A DNA stretch of 64,000 nucleotides from Cocos nucifera (Eukaryota; Streptophyta; Magnoliopsida; Arecales; Arecaceae), in contig QRFJ01000381.1 in NCBI GenBank assembly GCA_006176705.1, forward strand, positions 1,527,748-1,591,747. Reading direction: 5' to 3'. Below are positions 34,501 to 45,513 of this stretch, piece after piece; position 1 is the first letter of the stretch, and each line of letters begins with the position of its first letter. The notes under the pieces were generated by a model. It saw nothing but the letters and a program-made list of their open reading frames with translations. It did not search any database and was not told the DNA's origin. The position numbers were made by a program, and so were the translations under genes.

Positions 34501-37326
34501 AGTGAGGAGATTTGAAAGCAGATGGGGCACCTCTGTGAAGCAGTCCCAGCTATTAAGGATTTAAAATCCTTAAGAATGTCTTAATTGAAGAGCAAAATTT
34601 TATACCATAGGTAACCAACCAATAAGGCTGAAAACGGATCAGATTATCAGGATTATCCATATCCATTGTTGTTTTTAGTTTACCGGTAATGGACACAAAT
34701 ACATATATTAGATGCTAAAGTCCATATCTATATTTGTTTAAAAACGGATCTAGATGCAAATTGGATATTTGCAACATGGATATAAATGCAGATAAAAATC
34801 ACATTGTTAGAATTTATGAACAAGCAAATTAGAGATATTACTACGTGGAAGGTGATTTAAGTAAAAGGCATTAATATTGTCATTTGTTTTCTTTTGAAGT
34901 TCATAAGAGCTATATAAGACTAAATAGGATTGCAAACAAAGCTAGATATTTAGACATGGATCAAATAGTTGTCTCTCCATATCCATATCTGCTTTTATTT
35001 GATGTACACGTATATGGATCTGAACAAATATTATCTAGTCCATTCATTGTTAGATATAGAGGAAATAGGGTTTGTTACAACTTCCAACCTAAGCTCGCCA
35101 AGTGCCCCTTTCTATTTCTTATTACCCGACAATCTTTTCCTCTGTTTCTATCATCTATTCTCATTAGTCTTCACTCCATTCATTTTCTTGATCTCTTTTG
35201 CACGGATTTAGCTCATCTTAATTCTTAAGGGCCATGGGCATTGGTGTGGTTGATCTTTTGACATCTCAATTTCCTCCTCTCTTTCTTCCTCTGTTTTTTT
35301 GTTTACTTTTTATTTTTTAGGGTTGTGGTTAAATCTTGTACGTTGGTGTTAGGTCAAGACTTATGCTATGCTTATGTTTTTCCTCAAGTGGTGATCGTGC
35401 TGTGTGTAAACACCGAAATCTTGAGTTGGCATATCTTGGAGGCAAATTTGCTGGAACTTGCATGCTGTAATGCCAAATATACTTAAGTGTGTTTTCACCT
35501 AATAACTTAGAATCAAATTTCAAAGTAAAGCAATTTAAAAATGAGTGCATGTTGTCTCGTGTATTTTACTTTGCCTCTGTTGATATATTTGAAAGTGAAT
35601 TTATTCCTGCACACCAATTATAGTATTCATGCATGTTTTTTATATCGGATCTAAAGCATATATATTTTCAAAGATTAGTTTATGGCTATTAGAGTGTCTC
35701 AATTGCAATTAACACTATTATTATTCAAATGTGCTACTTTGCTTGCAGTTATTGTACTTTGAGCAGGAAGACAATGGAGGATTGAGTCTCGCATTACAGG
35801 TAGGTAATACTGGATGTGAACAGTTGGTTCCTAGGTTCCTCGCTTTGTCATTTCCTACTTTATTTCTCACCAACTCATCAGTATTGTTTAGGATATAAAT
35901 TTTGCATTATGACATTTATGGTGCTCTCCGTTTGTCTTTAAAATTTCATTTGGTATAAGATATGTCATGTATCGGTACTGATAAAATGACAATTCATGTA
36001 TATGGATATGTCATGTTGTAACACGTAATACGGTGTAAGGATCTGGAGTAGGAAATGCCTATACACAGATTTTAGGAGATGTTTCTTAACTATTTCTTTA
36101 TACTTTCATGTACAGAGACATTTAATATCCATTTGCAGCTGCAAATGTTATATCATCATCATTGTTATTCTGACAACTGCAACGTTTTTATGAAGCAGAA
36201 TCACCTTTTACATAATGTTGCAGACAAATTGTGGATTAGTAGATGTGATCCAGTATATATCATATTCTGATTGAAAGGACTAAATATATTAGTGGATTAG
36301 ATTTAGTTGGTAGGATGTACATATCTGACATCCAGTCTGGTGCAGGAAGACAGTATAAAGACAGGGAAGGTTACTTCTGCAGGAATGTTCTTTCTTGGTT
36401 TTCCTGTTTACCGTTTTGATCATGGTAACTCGGTAAGGAGAATGTGCATTAAGCACCTTGCAAACAAATTTTAGTCTTCCAGAGTGCTGCTTCATGGAAC
36501 TTTTTCTCTTAATTTGAATATTTCATTCCCCTAGATGGCAATTGCAAGGGATCCAGATGCTGCCTTCTTCAAGAAATTAGATGGATTTCAACCATGCGAA
36601 ATAAATGAGCTGAAAGCTGGCACCCACATATTTGCCGTGTATGGTATGTTGGCTGTGTTACGTGCCACATACATGCCAAGCTATGATGATATGCTTTATA
36701 TTTATCTTCAACAATCTTTTTCAGGTGATAACTTCTTTAAAAGTGCAAGCTACACAATAGAGGTCATGTGTGCCGAACCATTTTCAGCTGAAAAGGAAAA
36801 ACTCCGGGATGTAGAGGCAAAACTTCTAACTAAAAGGGCAGAAATATCTAAGTTTGAGACCGAGTACAGAGAGGTGTGTTGTTCCTACTCTAAATAGTGC
36901 TTTTTTCCTCGTATGCGTTATTTTCCGCAATATCTACCTTTTCATGGTGGCATTTCTGCGTTTTGTGTTTGACAGGTGTTGGCGCAGTTCACTGAGATGA
37001 CGAGCAGATATGCTCAGGAAATGCAAGCAGTGAGTTCAGCCTGTGGTTCCCTTGGTCCATTTGTTTTCTTACCCCCAATTGACCTTTCGATATTATATTT
37101 CTTGTAGGTCGATGAGCTCCTAAAGGAACGGAACTTCATCCATGCCTCCTACACCAACATTTCACCTCTAAAACGGAATTCAAGTAGCGGCAAGATTAGA
37201 GCTTCATTCAGGAGGTCTAAAAGTGGAGATGACTGCCAAGCAAGAGAAAAGAAGCCAAGGGACCGTCCCAAAAGGCGGAAATGGTTCAACATTCGCTTGA
37301 AGGTGGACAAGCGGAAGCCCTGTTGA
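28533..37326 (+). CDS. ARL2: J-domain protein ARL2/ARG1 (ALTERED RESPONSE TO GRAVITY family)
   Basis: Eleven exons join in frame to 415 aa: 28533-28687, 32213-32336, 32528-32610, 32725-32836, 32911-33015, 35749-35799, 36346-36432, 36535-36643, 36725-36873, 36976-37029 and 37108-37326. The J domain (about 25-90) starts RRDPYEVLGV and has the HPD motif at 54-56, which stimulates Hsp70. The following region (VNTMFAALFSKLGVPIKTTVSA and on) is characteristic of ARG1/ARL2. A coiled-coil-prone segment lies at about 285-350, and a basic tail ends KRKWF-like. These membrane-associated co-chaperones act in statocytes in early root and shoot gravitropism, affecting PIN-dependent auxin flow. Words such as VEKQSAHFYSV and NGGLSLALQEDS look closer to ARL2 than to ARG1, judged from memory of the families. 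Intron 1 is 3.5 kb and intron 5 is 2.7 kb; both hold SINE or other repeats. No frame damage is seen. Confidence 0.93.
28688..32212 (+). other. intron 1 of ARL2
   Basis: A 3.5-kb intron opens at GTAGGC and closes at TTACAG. It interrupts the lysine codon just before the tyrosine that precedes the HPD motif. It contains a CT microsatellite (30990-31010), a partial SINE (31011-31108) and otherwise AT-rich sequence. The short open frames inside have no family similarity. Confidence 0.8.
31011..31108 (-). mobile_element. partial tRNA-derived SINE, antisense to ARL2
   Basis: It aligns by eye with the fuller copy at 33511-33663: CACCATT, GCAG..TTACCCC, GGAGGTTATTTCCATG and TTTCAAACTTGTGAC occur in the same order. 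Read on the minus strand, these words match the Au-like plant SINE plan. The tRNA-like A-box end is eroded, and the 3' end abuts a CT microsatellite. Confidence 0.65.
33511..33663 (-). mobile_element. tRNA-derived SINE (Au-like), antisense to ARL2
   Basis: On the minus strand it begins TGGTGCAACAGTTAG (A-box-like), continues through CTTGGAGGTCACAAGTTTG (diverged B box) and ends GGCTGCCCTTTTTT, the usual end of Au-type SINEs. TTGAAATA occurs on both sides (33497-33504 and 33668-33675) and may be the target duplication. It lies in intron 5 of ARL2. Confidence 0.8.
34640..35060. repeat. GGATAT-family AT-rich repeat in ARL2 intron 5
   Basis: Words such as AAAACGGATC, ATATCCATATCCATTG and ATGGATATAAATG recur at both ends of this block, as in the repeat at 2611-3107. 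Boundaries are approximate and no coding capacity is visible. Confidence 0.4.
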
Positions 37327-39541
37327 ACAAGGTGAGAGATTGTTCGGCCATCTAGCCCGCTTTATTTTTCTTGCCCATCCGTACTTCGTTTTCATCTAGT
37401 TCATCCCTGTAGCTCTGCCGGTTCATCCGGTTTCTGAATATTTCACACGTATGCCCGGTAGTAACATGCAGTAAATCAATCTGTCGATCCTATCTTCGTT
37501 CTTTTCCCTACATTCCTTTGCTTCTATGCAAAGGTTCTAAATAGACGTTAGCAAAGAGAATATTTGAGCGACCTTTTGCTGGCGTTTTTTTCCTTTGGTA
37601 TCTGCCCTGCCTTTAGGTTGAAGCGGAGGGTTGATGTAAATGCTAGAATACGCAAGTCGTAGTCCATGTCCATGATCAATTTTTTATTATTTCCAGCTCT
37701 CGCTGGTGGTCCATCGTCTCTTCTCTTTCTTTTTATCTAGAGGCTATCCGAAATGCGCCTTACCCTTCCCATCACGATGCCTCGTGGTGGTGGGGCTTAG
37801 GGAAGTATGACGTGTTTCTGGTTTTTCCCATCTAACAAGGGAGGCATTATGCTGTATCTACAAAGCAAGCATGTGGATACTGTTGAGACCCACCTGTTTG
37901 AAATTTGAACCGTTTCTTGCTGCGACTTTTGACCATTCTTCAGAAAACAGATCCACCTACGGTGCAGAGGGTACAATGAGGTTTGCGTTTTTTCAAAACA
38001 AATTGAGTTCGAGCCAACAGAGGGGCCTCAACGGCTGGATGCAACCCTATAGGCCTTGCCAGGATGATCGAATCACAATAAAGCTGGACTCAAATCCATG
38101 AGAGAATGAGTGGGTTTGGCTCGTAATTAGAGGCCACAAATTGTGTTGATAAATCTTTTGATCCACCGAAATATGTTACAGCTTACAGATGAAGTTTCAG
38201 ACCAAAGAGGAGTTTCACCAATGCTAAAGAATTTCCGTAGTTCTTATGCATCTGGCCGTTGTTGGCGGTCAAAGGACAGCCCGCATTGATTTCGGGAAGT
38301 TAAGATTTTTAAGGAAATCGAATTTCTACCGTTAAGAAATTAGTTATGCTAATGACAATGTTTTTGATCGACGCTCGTTGATTACTTTGTGGTGCCTAAG
38401 AACTACGGATCAACTCTCCCGTTTCCAGGGTGGACCTGTGCCGGGCAAGCTCCGAGCAAAGCCACCCCGGATGGTACTCCAAATGGCCTATATTCTGCAC
38501 AATTCCAACAGAAACATCCTTTAACTCTGAAGAGTATATACAATCACAGGATTCCCTTTGTCTAGGTATCGTCACCTGTATACCAAGCCAGCAATCTTAA
38601 ATCCGGTTATCAGCCGTCTTCCGTTGATGCCATCCACCATCCTAAGCTCCCTAGACAAGCATTCAAAAACTTTCACCTTTCGCTCGGCATCATGGGTGAT
38701 ATAATCCTATTCACCAAGACAACCTGCCTGCCATCGACTCTGCTCGAGGTTCTCGTTTGTAAGGAAATATAGAATTCCAAGCTGCAATTGCATTGATCTT
38801 ATCAGCGTCTCGCAAGCACTTGGAAAGTCGGACAGAAGAGGTCTCATGCAACATGGCGTAGCCTAATTTATAGCTGCTACACCACATTCAAAGAAGTATC
38901 ATACCTGTTACACTTCAGAGTGCCAAATAAAAACACGATTTTCGATGGTAACGGATTTCAACATCTGACCGAATGAATGAAAGGAAAAAAATTATGAATT
39001 ACAGACTACAAAACAAGAAAACATGATGTTCTACATTTGCCAGAGATTCCATCTCCCGACACCATTGCATGACAAGATAACCTCCGGCCTCAGCTCCCAT
39101 AAAGTCCACCGGAGACGAAACCCAAAATCTAAGACCTCCGTGACATACTCAAACATTATAATCCCCATCTCTCCACATGACAGGAAAGAAAATCTTACGT
39201 GCCCGTCTCCAAATCGTTTCACATTGCAAGAAATGAAGATTCGAACCTTTTATTTACCAGACCAGACTAGATGAACAGAGGTTGGCATATGCCTGACACT
39301 ATGATCATCACGAGGTTTTATATCTCCATATAAATATTAAATATAACTTAAAATGTACTAACAACTGCAGAAACAAAGAATTTTGATCTATCCCATTCTC
39401 ATATCCTTTGGTGATAACAACTTCCCACACATAATTCCACCGCACTCGCCTCTCCTCAACCAATAATCTAATCCAATCCAAATTACCAACGGCAATAAAT
39501 GACGACGACCATAACAACATCTCCTCTGCTCCCAAGACTTA
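37327..39541. other. intergenic between ARL2 and the peroxidase gene
   Basis: The left few hundred bases should be the ARL2 3' UTR; a GTGAGA directly after the stop codon could open a UTR intron. The right part should hold the 3' UTR of the convergent peroxidase gene, which ends at 39542. No further gene or clear transposon was found. Confidence 0.5.
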
Positions 39542-40552
39542 CTAGTTATTGAAGTCGTCGCACCTCCGCCGGACCTCTCCGTTGCTCCCGGTCTTGACCC
39601 CGTACACGCTCAGCTTCTCCATGGCGTGCACGAAGTCATTGAAGAAGGCGGTGTTGTTGGCGGCGTAGAGCTCGACGAAGGGCCTCGTCCTCCAGTCCGA
39701 CATCAGGATCTGGTCCGACGCCAGAAGTCCCAATCCCCTGGCAAGGTTCTTGAAGTACATGTTGTCGAACTTCCCCGGCGTCATGATGTCGTTGAAGGTG
39801 GAAATGGTCGCGTCCTTGATGTAGTTGGCGCACGCCTTCTGCAGCGCCTTCGCGAACTCGGGGCTTATCGAGGGATCGAACGCGTTCTGGCCGCCGTTAT
39901 TGTAGCTGTAGATCCGGTTGGCGAACTCCTTGCAGTGAGAGAAGCCGACGGTGTGGGCGCCGGAGAGGGCCACCATCTCCTGCACGGTGAAGCCCTTGGC
40001 GGCGAAGATGGAGATCATCTGGGAGACGGTCATGTTGGGGCGGGGGAGGTGGCCCTCGACGGTGTCCGCCTTGGAGGCGAGGGCGTCCTTTCGCCCGAGG
40101 GGGACGTGGTAGAAAGGCCCGCCGAGCATCGTGACGAGGTCGCGGGTGGCCAGGGCGAGGATGTCGGAGCAGGAGACGATGCCGGGGCACTCGATCTCCA
40201 GCTGGGTCTTGGCTCGGACCACCACGTCGAAGCCGTCGCCGGGAAGGGAGAGGTTGATGTCGGCGTCGCGCTCGGCGCGGTTGAAGGCGCTGCTCGAGAT
40301 GAGGATGGAGGCGTCGCAGCCCCCGACGAAGCAGTCGTGGAAGAAGAGGCGGAGGGTGCCGGCGCCGGTGGTGGGATTGGCGATCTGCTTGTTGGTCACC
40401 ACCTGCGTCACAATATCCACCACCCGGGGGCACGTCCTCTGGTAGTAGTCGGGCGTTAGCTTCGCGGCCGACGGCGCTGGGAAGGACAGGGCCACCACCA
40501 CCGCGAGCACCGCCGCGAGGAGCGCCGAGGAGTGCTGGAGATGCCTCGCCAT
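39542..40552 (-). CDS. class III secretory peroxidase (intronless, PRX31/41/63-like)
   Basis: This is a single-exon gene of 336 aa. Residues 1-30 form a signal peptide ending PAPSAA, so the mature protein enters the secretory pathway to the cell wall or vacuole. The haem-pocket residues are present: distal Arg68 and His72 in LRLFFHDCF, and proximal His200 in LSGAHTVGFSHC. All eight disulfide cysteines are found (41, 74, 79, 122, 128, 207, 241, 331). Possible N-glycosylation sites are at 100, 173 and 299. Such enzymes oxidise phenolics with hydrogen peroxide in lignin and suberin formation and wall cross-linking, and produce reactive oxygen. Most class III peroxidase genes have three introns; this one has none, as in the PRX31/41/63 group, with which the FVGGCDASILIS stretch agrees. 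The coding region is strongly GC-rich, which produces long shadow frames on the other strand. Confidence 0.95.
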   Translation of the reverse strand: MARHLQHSSALLAAVLAVVVALSFPAPSAAKLTPDYYQRTCPRVVDIVTQVVTNKQIANPTTGAGTLRLFFHDCFVGGCDASILISSSAFNRAERDADINLSLPGDGFDVVVRAKTQLEIECPGIVSCSDILALATRDLVTMLGGPFYHVPLGRKDALASKADTVEGHLPRPNMTVSQMISIFAAKGFTVQEMVALSGAHTVGFSHCKEFANRIYSYNNGGQNAFDPSISPEFAKALQKACANYIKDATISTFNDIMTPGKFDNMYFKNLARGLGLLASDQILMSDWRTRPFVELYAANNTAFFNDFVHAMEKLSVYGVKTGSNGEVRRRCDDFNN

Positions 40553-41000
40553 CCTCTCAAAAAGTCGGTACGTTTCCTACCTTCTTCTATTGGGGTCTTG
40601 CAGAAATTCCTCCTTATTTTATTTGGAAGCAGATCGGTTCCGTTTCGGGGAAAAGAAGGGAGAACGAAAGATACAATGGGGAGGAGGAGGAGGAGGAGAG
40701 GAGGAAATGGGGGAAGAGGGGAGGTTGTGATGGGGAGGGGTTTTAGCGGGGAGCGGAGAAGCGATCTAAGAGACTGGGGGGAGCTGGGGAGTAGCTTTGA
40801 TTCGGATATGTTATTATGGGACTTCTCGAGATGGTGAGCAGATAACAGAGTGAGACAGAGAAGGCGTGGATCACGGAATGACGGAGGAGGGCACCGGCAC
40901 ATGGAATGGAGTGGAGAGAGAAAATAGCAAAAAAATAAGTTTACTTGCCTCGAAATGGGGGTAGTTTGATCTGTGGACCCTTTGGATTGCGTTAATCTAA
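40553..41000 (-). promoter_or_regulatory. probable 5' UTR and promoter of the peroxidase gene
   Basis: Upstream on the minus strand, the leader includes a CT-rich run (plus-strand GGGGAGGAGGAGGAGGAGG around 40678-40696), typical of plant 5' UTRs. No unambiguous TATA box is seen; an AAATAAAATAAGG word (minus strand near 40612-40625) is one weak candidate. Confidence 0.35.
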
Positions 41001-42489
41001 GTGTAATGTATCATCTAAGTAAAATATCCATCTAGGGGTGGATGACATGAATACCTTCGGAAGTCAAGAGCGATCCTAGGTGTGTACATGGAGGACACCT
41101 GTAGAGGTTATGTGGGTCCCAAACAGAGATGTGTTCGTGTCAGGTAGACATTGGGGGAGGATGGAGGATGGACAATGGTTGCATGGATGGTTAAGCATTT
41201 ACATAATACGATATCGATTACCATCCGATGTTTTGTTACGGGGAAGGAAAGGAAAGCGATTGGACAGACCTGTCACATGTATGTGGGGCCCTTCGTAACG
41301 CCGTGTGGGCCCCTGGAAACGGCAGAACCTCCGTGCTGGTTCCCCGCTCTTGTTGTTTCGCTGCCGCTAATGATATTATTCCAGGATGTAACGCAGATGC
41401 GTCGGTGGAAACAGCTGTCTGTGGGCTTGGTCGCTTGGAAGGTGCGGCGGGTTGCGCCGGACGCCCCACGGAATTTGGTTTTGGTGAGAGCCCGTTGCTT
41501 GGGATTCGCAAGCAGATGCCAGAAAATTGGCACAGTTGATAGAGGAGTGGTTCATCAAAGGATTATAAAAAGAAAGATAGCTTCCCTACTATTTTAATTT
41601 TATACTAAAAATAAATTAAAAAAAAACAGATGAGGTTAAGTTATGATGATAATAAAAGTCCCGAAGTACATAAATAAATTAAAAGCATATGCTTGGCCAT
41701 AATGGCACATGATGTCTCTAGATGCTAGAAAATGTTTGCAATCATGACAAGTTTAACCAACTCTCCTGCATCAAATATTAAAGTTTAACCACATTGCATG
41801 ACCAAAGTATACAAATACCTCTATAGGATTTTTGATAGCTAGGGAAAACTTAAATTTCTTCTTTATAGTCTCCCCCGTGCCTCCTAATGTAATTCATATT
41901 ACCTGCGTCTCCTAACTCTCTCAAGATTTATGTAACGGATGCTGGAGTTAATGGCGGGGTTGTCTTTGTAATTCAAAGCTCCAACTCGTCTTTTATGGCA
42001 CCATGATCCCGTTAACGAAGTTTGTGGTTTGCCGGGGGTGATGCGGGTGGGGGTGGTGGCTAAATGTCCATGATTGATTGTATGACCAACTGCTAGCCCA
42101 AAATGATAGTATCACCGAGGGCAGCTAACATTATTTTGAGTAGGACGGACGACGAATTGGATATGCATCGGATCGATTAATATCCATAGCTATCTCAATA
42201 TAAAAAAAATTATATTGATATCCACTCTATATCCATCTCAGATTGGATGGGGTAAAATCGGGGATACGAGTTAGATTAGGTCGGGTCAGTTACATTTATC
42301 TACTCGAAGCGGATGTCAAAAATCTTTGAAATCCTTTTTTCTATGATTCTACCAAGATTAAACTCTCAAAATCTTTCCGAACCTTCAATCTCCCTTATAT
42401 GCTTTGCTTTCTACAAATCTCCAAAAAAAGAGGATTAAAAAAAATGAAAATAGGTGTAAAGAGAAAAAAAGTTATAGGACGAAGTCTTA

Positions 42490-42775
42490 TCAGTCGATAC
42501 ATTTTGTATTATACCATATCGAAAAATTGGAACGATTCAGACTGATTTTTTAGAAAATGATCTGAACCAGATCAAATCGATCGGTTCGATACGGTATTGG
42601 ATGGTACAGTATGATATGGAGCGGTACGGTATCGATATAGAATATTTTTTTATCGTTACGTAAATTTTTTTTAATTTTTTATTAATGGTATGGGGTGGTA
42701 TGGTACAGTATGGTACCGTACCAATCGGCAATCAGTATAGGTTATGGTACCGAGTTCGCAAATTTTAATTTTATC
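42490..42775. repeat. GGTAC-rich dispersed repeat, copy 2
   Basis: It shares an ordered series of words with the copy at 63310-63645: GAAAA then GAACC, CGGTACGGTA, ATGGAGCGGTACGGTA, a T-rich stretch, TTTTTTATTA.TGGTA, ATCGGCA and a final GAGTTCGC. This gives good support for a true repeat family rather than chance composition. Confidence 0.65.
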
Positions 42776-44870
42776 TTTTAATTTTTTCATTTTTTCTTTA
42801 TTTTTATTGATTTTTTTTATTTTTTTCATCATCAAGAATCTCGATCAGGTGAGAGGCTTGGAGTGGCCGATTCCATCCCTAATTGGGCCGTTCCAATCAA
42901 TGATCATGTGGATAGCGCTAGATCTAGCAAACGGAATCCTACCTATCCCCTTTCCTAAGCAAATGGTATTGATTTCACTTCATCTCCACGGTCGGCACCA
43001 TCCACGTCCACCACCAAGTCTTCGCTAGTTAGGATTTGGGCGTCAAGGTGAGGGGAGAGTGTTGATTTACCTGACACTGCTAAGATTTCTGTGTCAGGAT
43101 GGGAAGGGGAGTGGGGATTCATCGGGCCACCATCAAGATTTGGGTGTTGAGATGGGAGGGAGAGTACATGCGTTTGAATTTTATTTAGACGAGAGATAGA
43201 TATTATTAAGATTAATTTAAAATATTACATATCATTATCCATATTCGATTCGAATCTATATTGATTATTTTTTATAGAATCGATATTCATCCCGCCTCTC
43301 AATTGAATCAGATAAAATTCATCCGATTTGAGTCGATTATTCAATGGATCGAAAAAGAATATCAGCTTTCGTTTTGAGAAGCTCTTGAAAGTGTAGTGGA
43401 TGCGTTTATACTAGAACCATTTAATAAAGCCGCACCAAAAAAAAAAGTAGGTGGCTAAGCAAACATGAAAAAATTTAAAAGTGATGGAATTTTCGCGAAG
43501 CTCACTTTCTACCTTAATAAGTAGAGCACATATCATTATAGGCTAGCATCACTTCTTGTTGTGTCTTGTCCATATCATGTGTCTGTCAGAAACAAAAGGT
43601 TAGTTGATTATGATGGTCAAGTCCAAAATGTAATTTTTGTCATGAATTTTAGAGAGTAAGGGCAATACACACGACAATGGCCACAACAGACATAATTATA
43701 TCTAAATCAAATTTCGCATGAATATAAATCCAATTATAATCGCATTCCTTTACTACCGTATGGAATCTAGAAGTCAAAATGTCAACTTTGCATTTAGATC
43801 GAAAAAAAAAAAAAACAAAACTTGAGAGAAACGTCCATTAGAAGCAACTCCGTGAGGAGGTATGTAATAATTAGCGGAAGCGAAAAAAAGGAATAAGGTG
43901 GTGGACCAGGGAAAGAACAGGCCTGGAGTGGTGCGTGCCTAGATGGACGGAGCATGATTGTACGGATCATGGGAGAACGGCAGGTAGAGGAACGAAGAGT
44001 ATATAACAATGAAGTGTATGGACCCCGGTGGATGGGGGAGTTTGGGATGAGAATGGGAGGAGAACAATAACACATGGAGTGACTAAGGTCTCCCAGAAGG
44101 GACAAGAAAGCTTGGTGATAAAACAAGATGATGTCAAATTATTCATTATTCAAATGTGAATCTACTTATATTTATTATACATGAGAGCGTGGTAAGCTTC
44201 CAAATTTGAATTGAATCAAATATTAGTGTTATAAACATAAAATTTTATGTGGGATTTGAATTAGGATAATCGGCATGAATCATTATTCCCACCTTTGACC
44301 AAGAAAGTTATCTATTACTTCATCATTTTTTACGTGGATTATATACTATTTATCTTCCCTGTTTTTGGAAATAAAATGAAGGAGTACTTCTGAGTACGGC
44401 TGAGTAGAGAATATTGTGATCAATGTTGACATTTGAAAAGTAAAATAAACAAGAAATTAAAATAACAAGGCTAGCGTATGTTGATCAACATTTATGCATA
44501 ATCATGAATGTACTTGTTGAAGAATGTCCAATTGCATATGCTATTCATTCTTGTGTTGTGCTAACTAAAGAAGGAAGAACATGATTAAATGCTAAACTAG
44601 TTCTATAGAAAGATAATAATCTAAAAAAATGAAAATAAAGCAAAGTACGCGCTATGCAAACATGGTATGATTAAATGTGAAAAGTGTGAAAATCGGGCTT
44701 CAAATTAAAATCGATGACCTAAAAATAGAACAATATGAAAATGATTAGCTAGTGTAAAATATTATATAAAACAATTGAGTACCAGATATAATTAGAGTTA
44801 CGTTTGCTCAAAATGATGAGAATATATTATGTGACCAACAAAAATATTTGAGAGAATCAATATTGTAGTT

Positions 44871-45006
44871 AATCAATGGTCTGGATCCAGATGTAACACC
44901 AATGTTCTTGGATTTGTCGATTAGTTGACAATGGGGGATAATTGATGGACTGGATCTAAATATAACACCAATGTTCTTGGATTTGTCATTAGTTGACATT
45001 GCGAGA
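44871..45006. repeat. two-unit tandem duplication, period 69
   Basis: Unit 1 (44871-44939) and unit 2 (44940-45006) both contain AACACCAATGTTCTTGGATT and TTAGTTGACA, with several substitutions between them. Confidence 0.85.
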
Positions 45007-45216
45007 AACAACCCAAAATAATATGTAACATACTTTGAGTTGTACATGTTAACCATTTATATCAAAAATATATATTAATCAGGAAATAATTACCGCAGCT
45101 GTTTGTATTTGGGTGGTGAATTTTGTGTTCAACGGTACATTTCATGACCAGAACACAGCTCTCCAACCACACCAACCTCACCCAATTCAATCATAAGTTT
45201 TGCTGGTCCTGAAGAT

Positions 45217-45513
45217 ATGGCTGGGCCTGCTAACCAGTTTGGCTTGTTGAAGCTAGGCTGGGATGGCGGTGCTGATCCAACCATGAGCGAGTTTGCAGGT
45301 GTTCCGCAAGCAGGCTTTGTCCAGCCTAAAAGGGCTCGATCCGTTGAGTTTGATGCGAGCCGAGCGCTAGTGAAGCCCAATGGGCAGGTCTTCGGGGCTA
45401 TTGGATCCAAAAAAGCCTCTATGAAGACTAATAAGGCCAAAGGCAAAGCTTTGGCCCTCTCAAAGGCCAATTTGGAGTCCACGATGTTGGAGGCCCTGGG
45501 GTCTTCATCTTGA
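45217..45513 (+). pseudogene. ORF1 remnant of the LINE
   Basis: A 98-residue frame, MAGPANQFGLLKLG at its start and lysine-rich in its second half, precedes the endonuclease remnant by about 400 bases. Position fits the end of the LINE first ORF, but no zinc knuckle is left and similarity to a family was not recognised. It could be a chance survivor of decay. Confidence 0.4.

Larger units (their letters stand above)
41001..45120. other. intergenic, repeat-rich, no gene recognised
   Basis: Contents include GC-mixed sequence at 41060-41560 with several short overlapping frames of no recognised family, GGATAT-type repeat pieces (42130-42340 and 43195-43340), a GGTAC-rich repeat (42490-42775), an A run at 43802-43815, and a two-unit tandem duplication (44871-45006). 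Confidence 0.5.

Noticed and set aside
39626..40459. A 277-residue open frame on the plus strand across the peroxidase gene
   Set aside because: It is the complement of a GC-rich coding region with strong third-position bias. It has no domain, and its valine-, glycine- and glutamate-rich composition is typical of such shadows.
41080..41600. Overlapping frames of 70-148 residues upstream of the peroxidase gene
   Set aside because: Several frames on both strands are open at once, none has recognisable motifs, and the composition looks intergenic.
43794..44126. 110-residue minus-strand frame MFYHQAFLSL and on
   Set aside because: It ends in a phenylalanine run encoded by an A tract, has no family match and no neighbouring exons.
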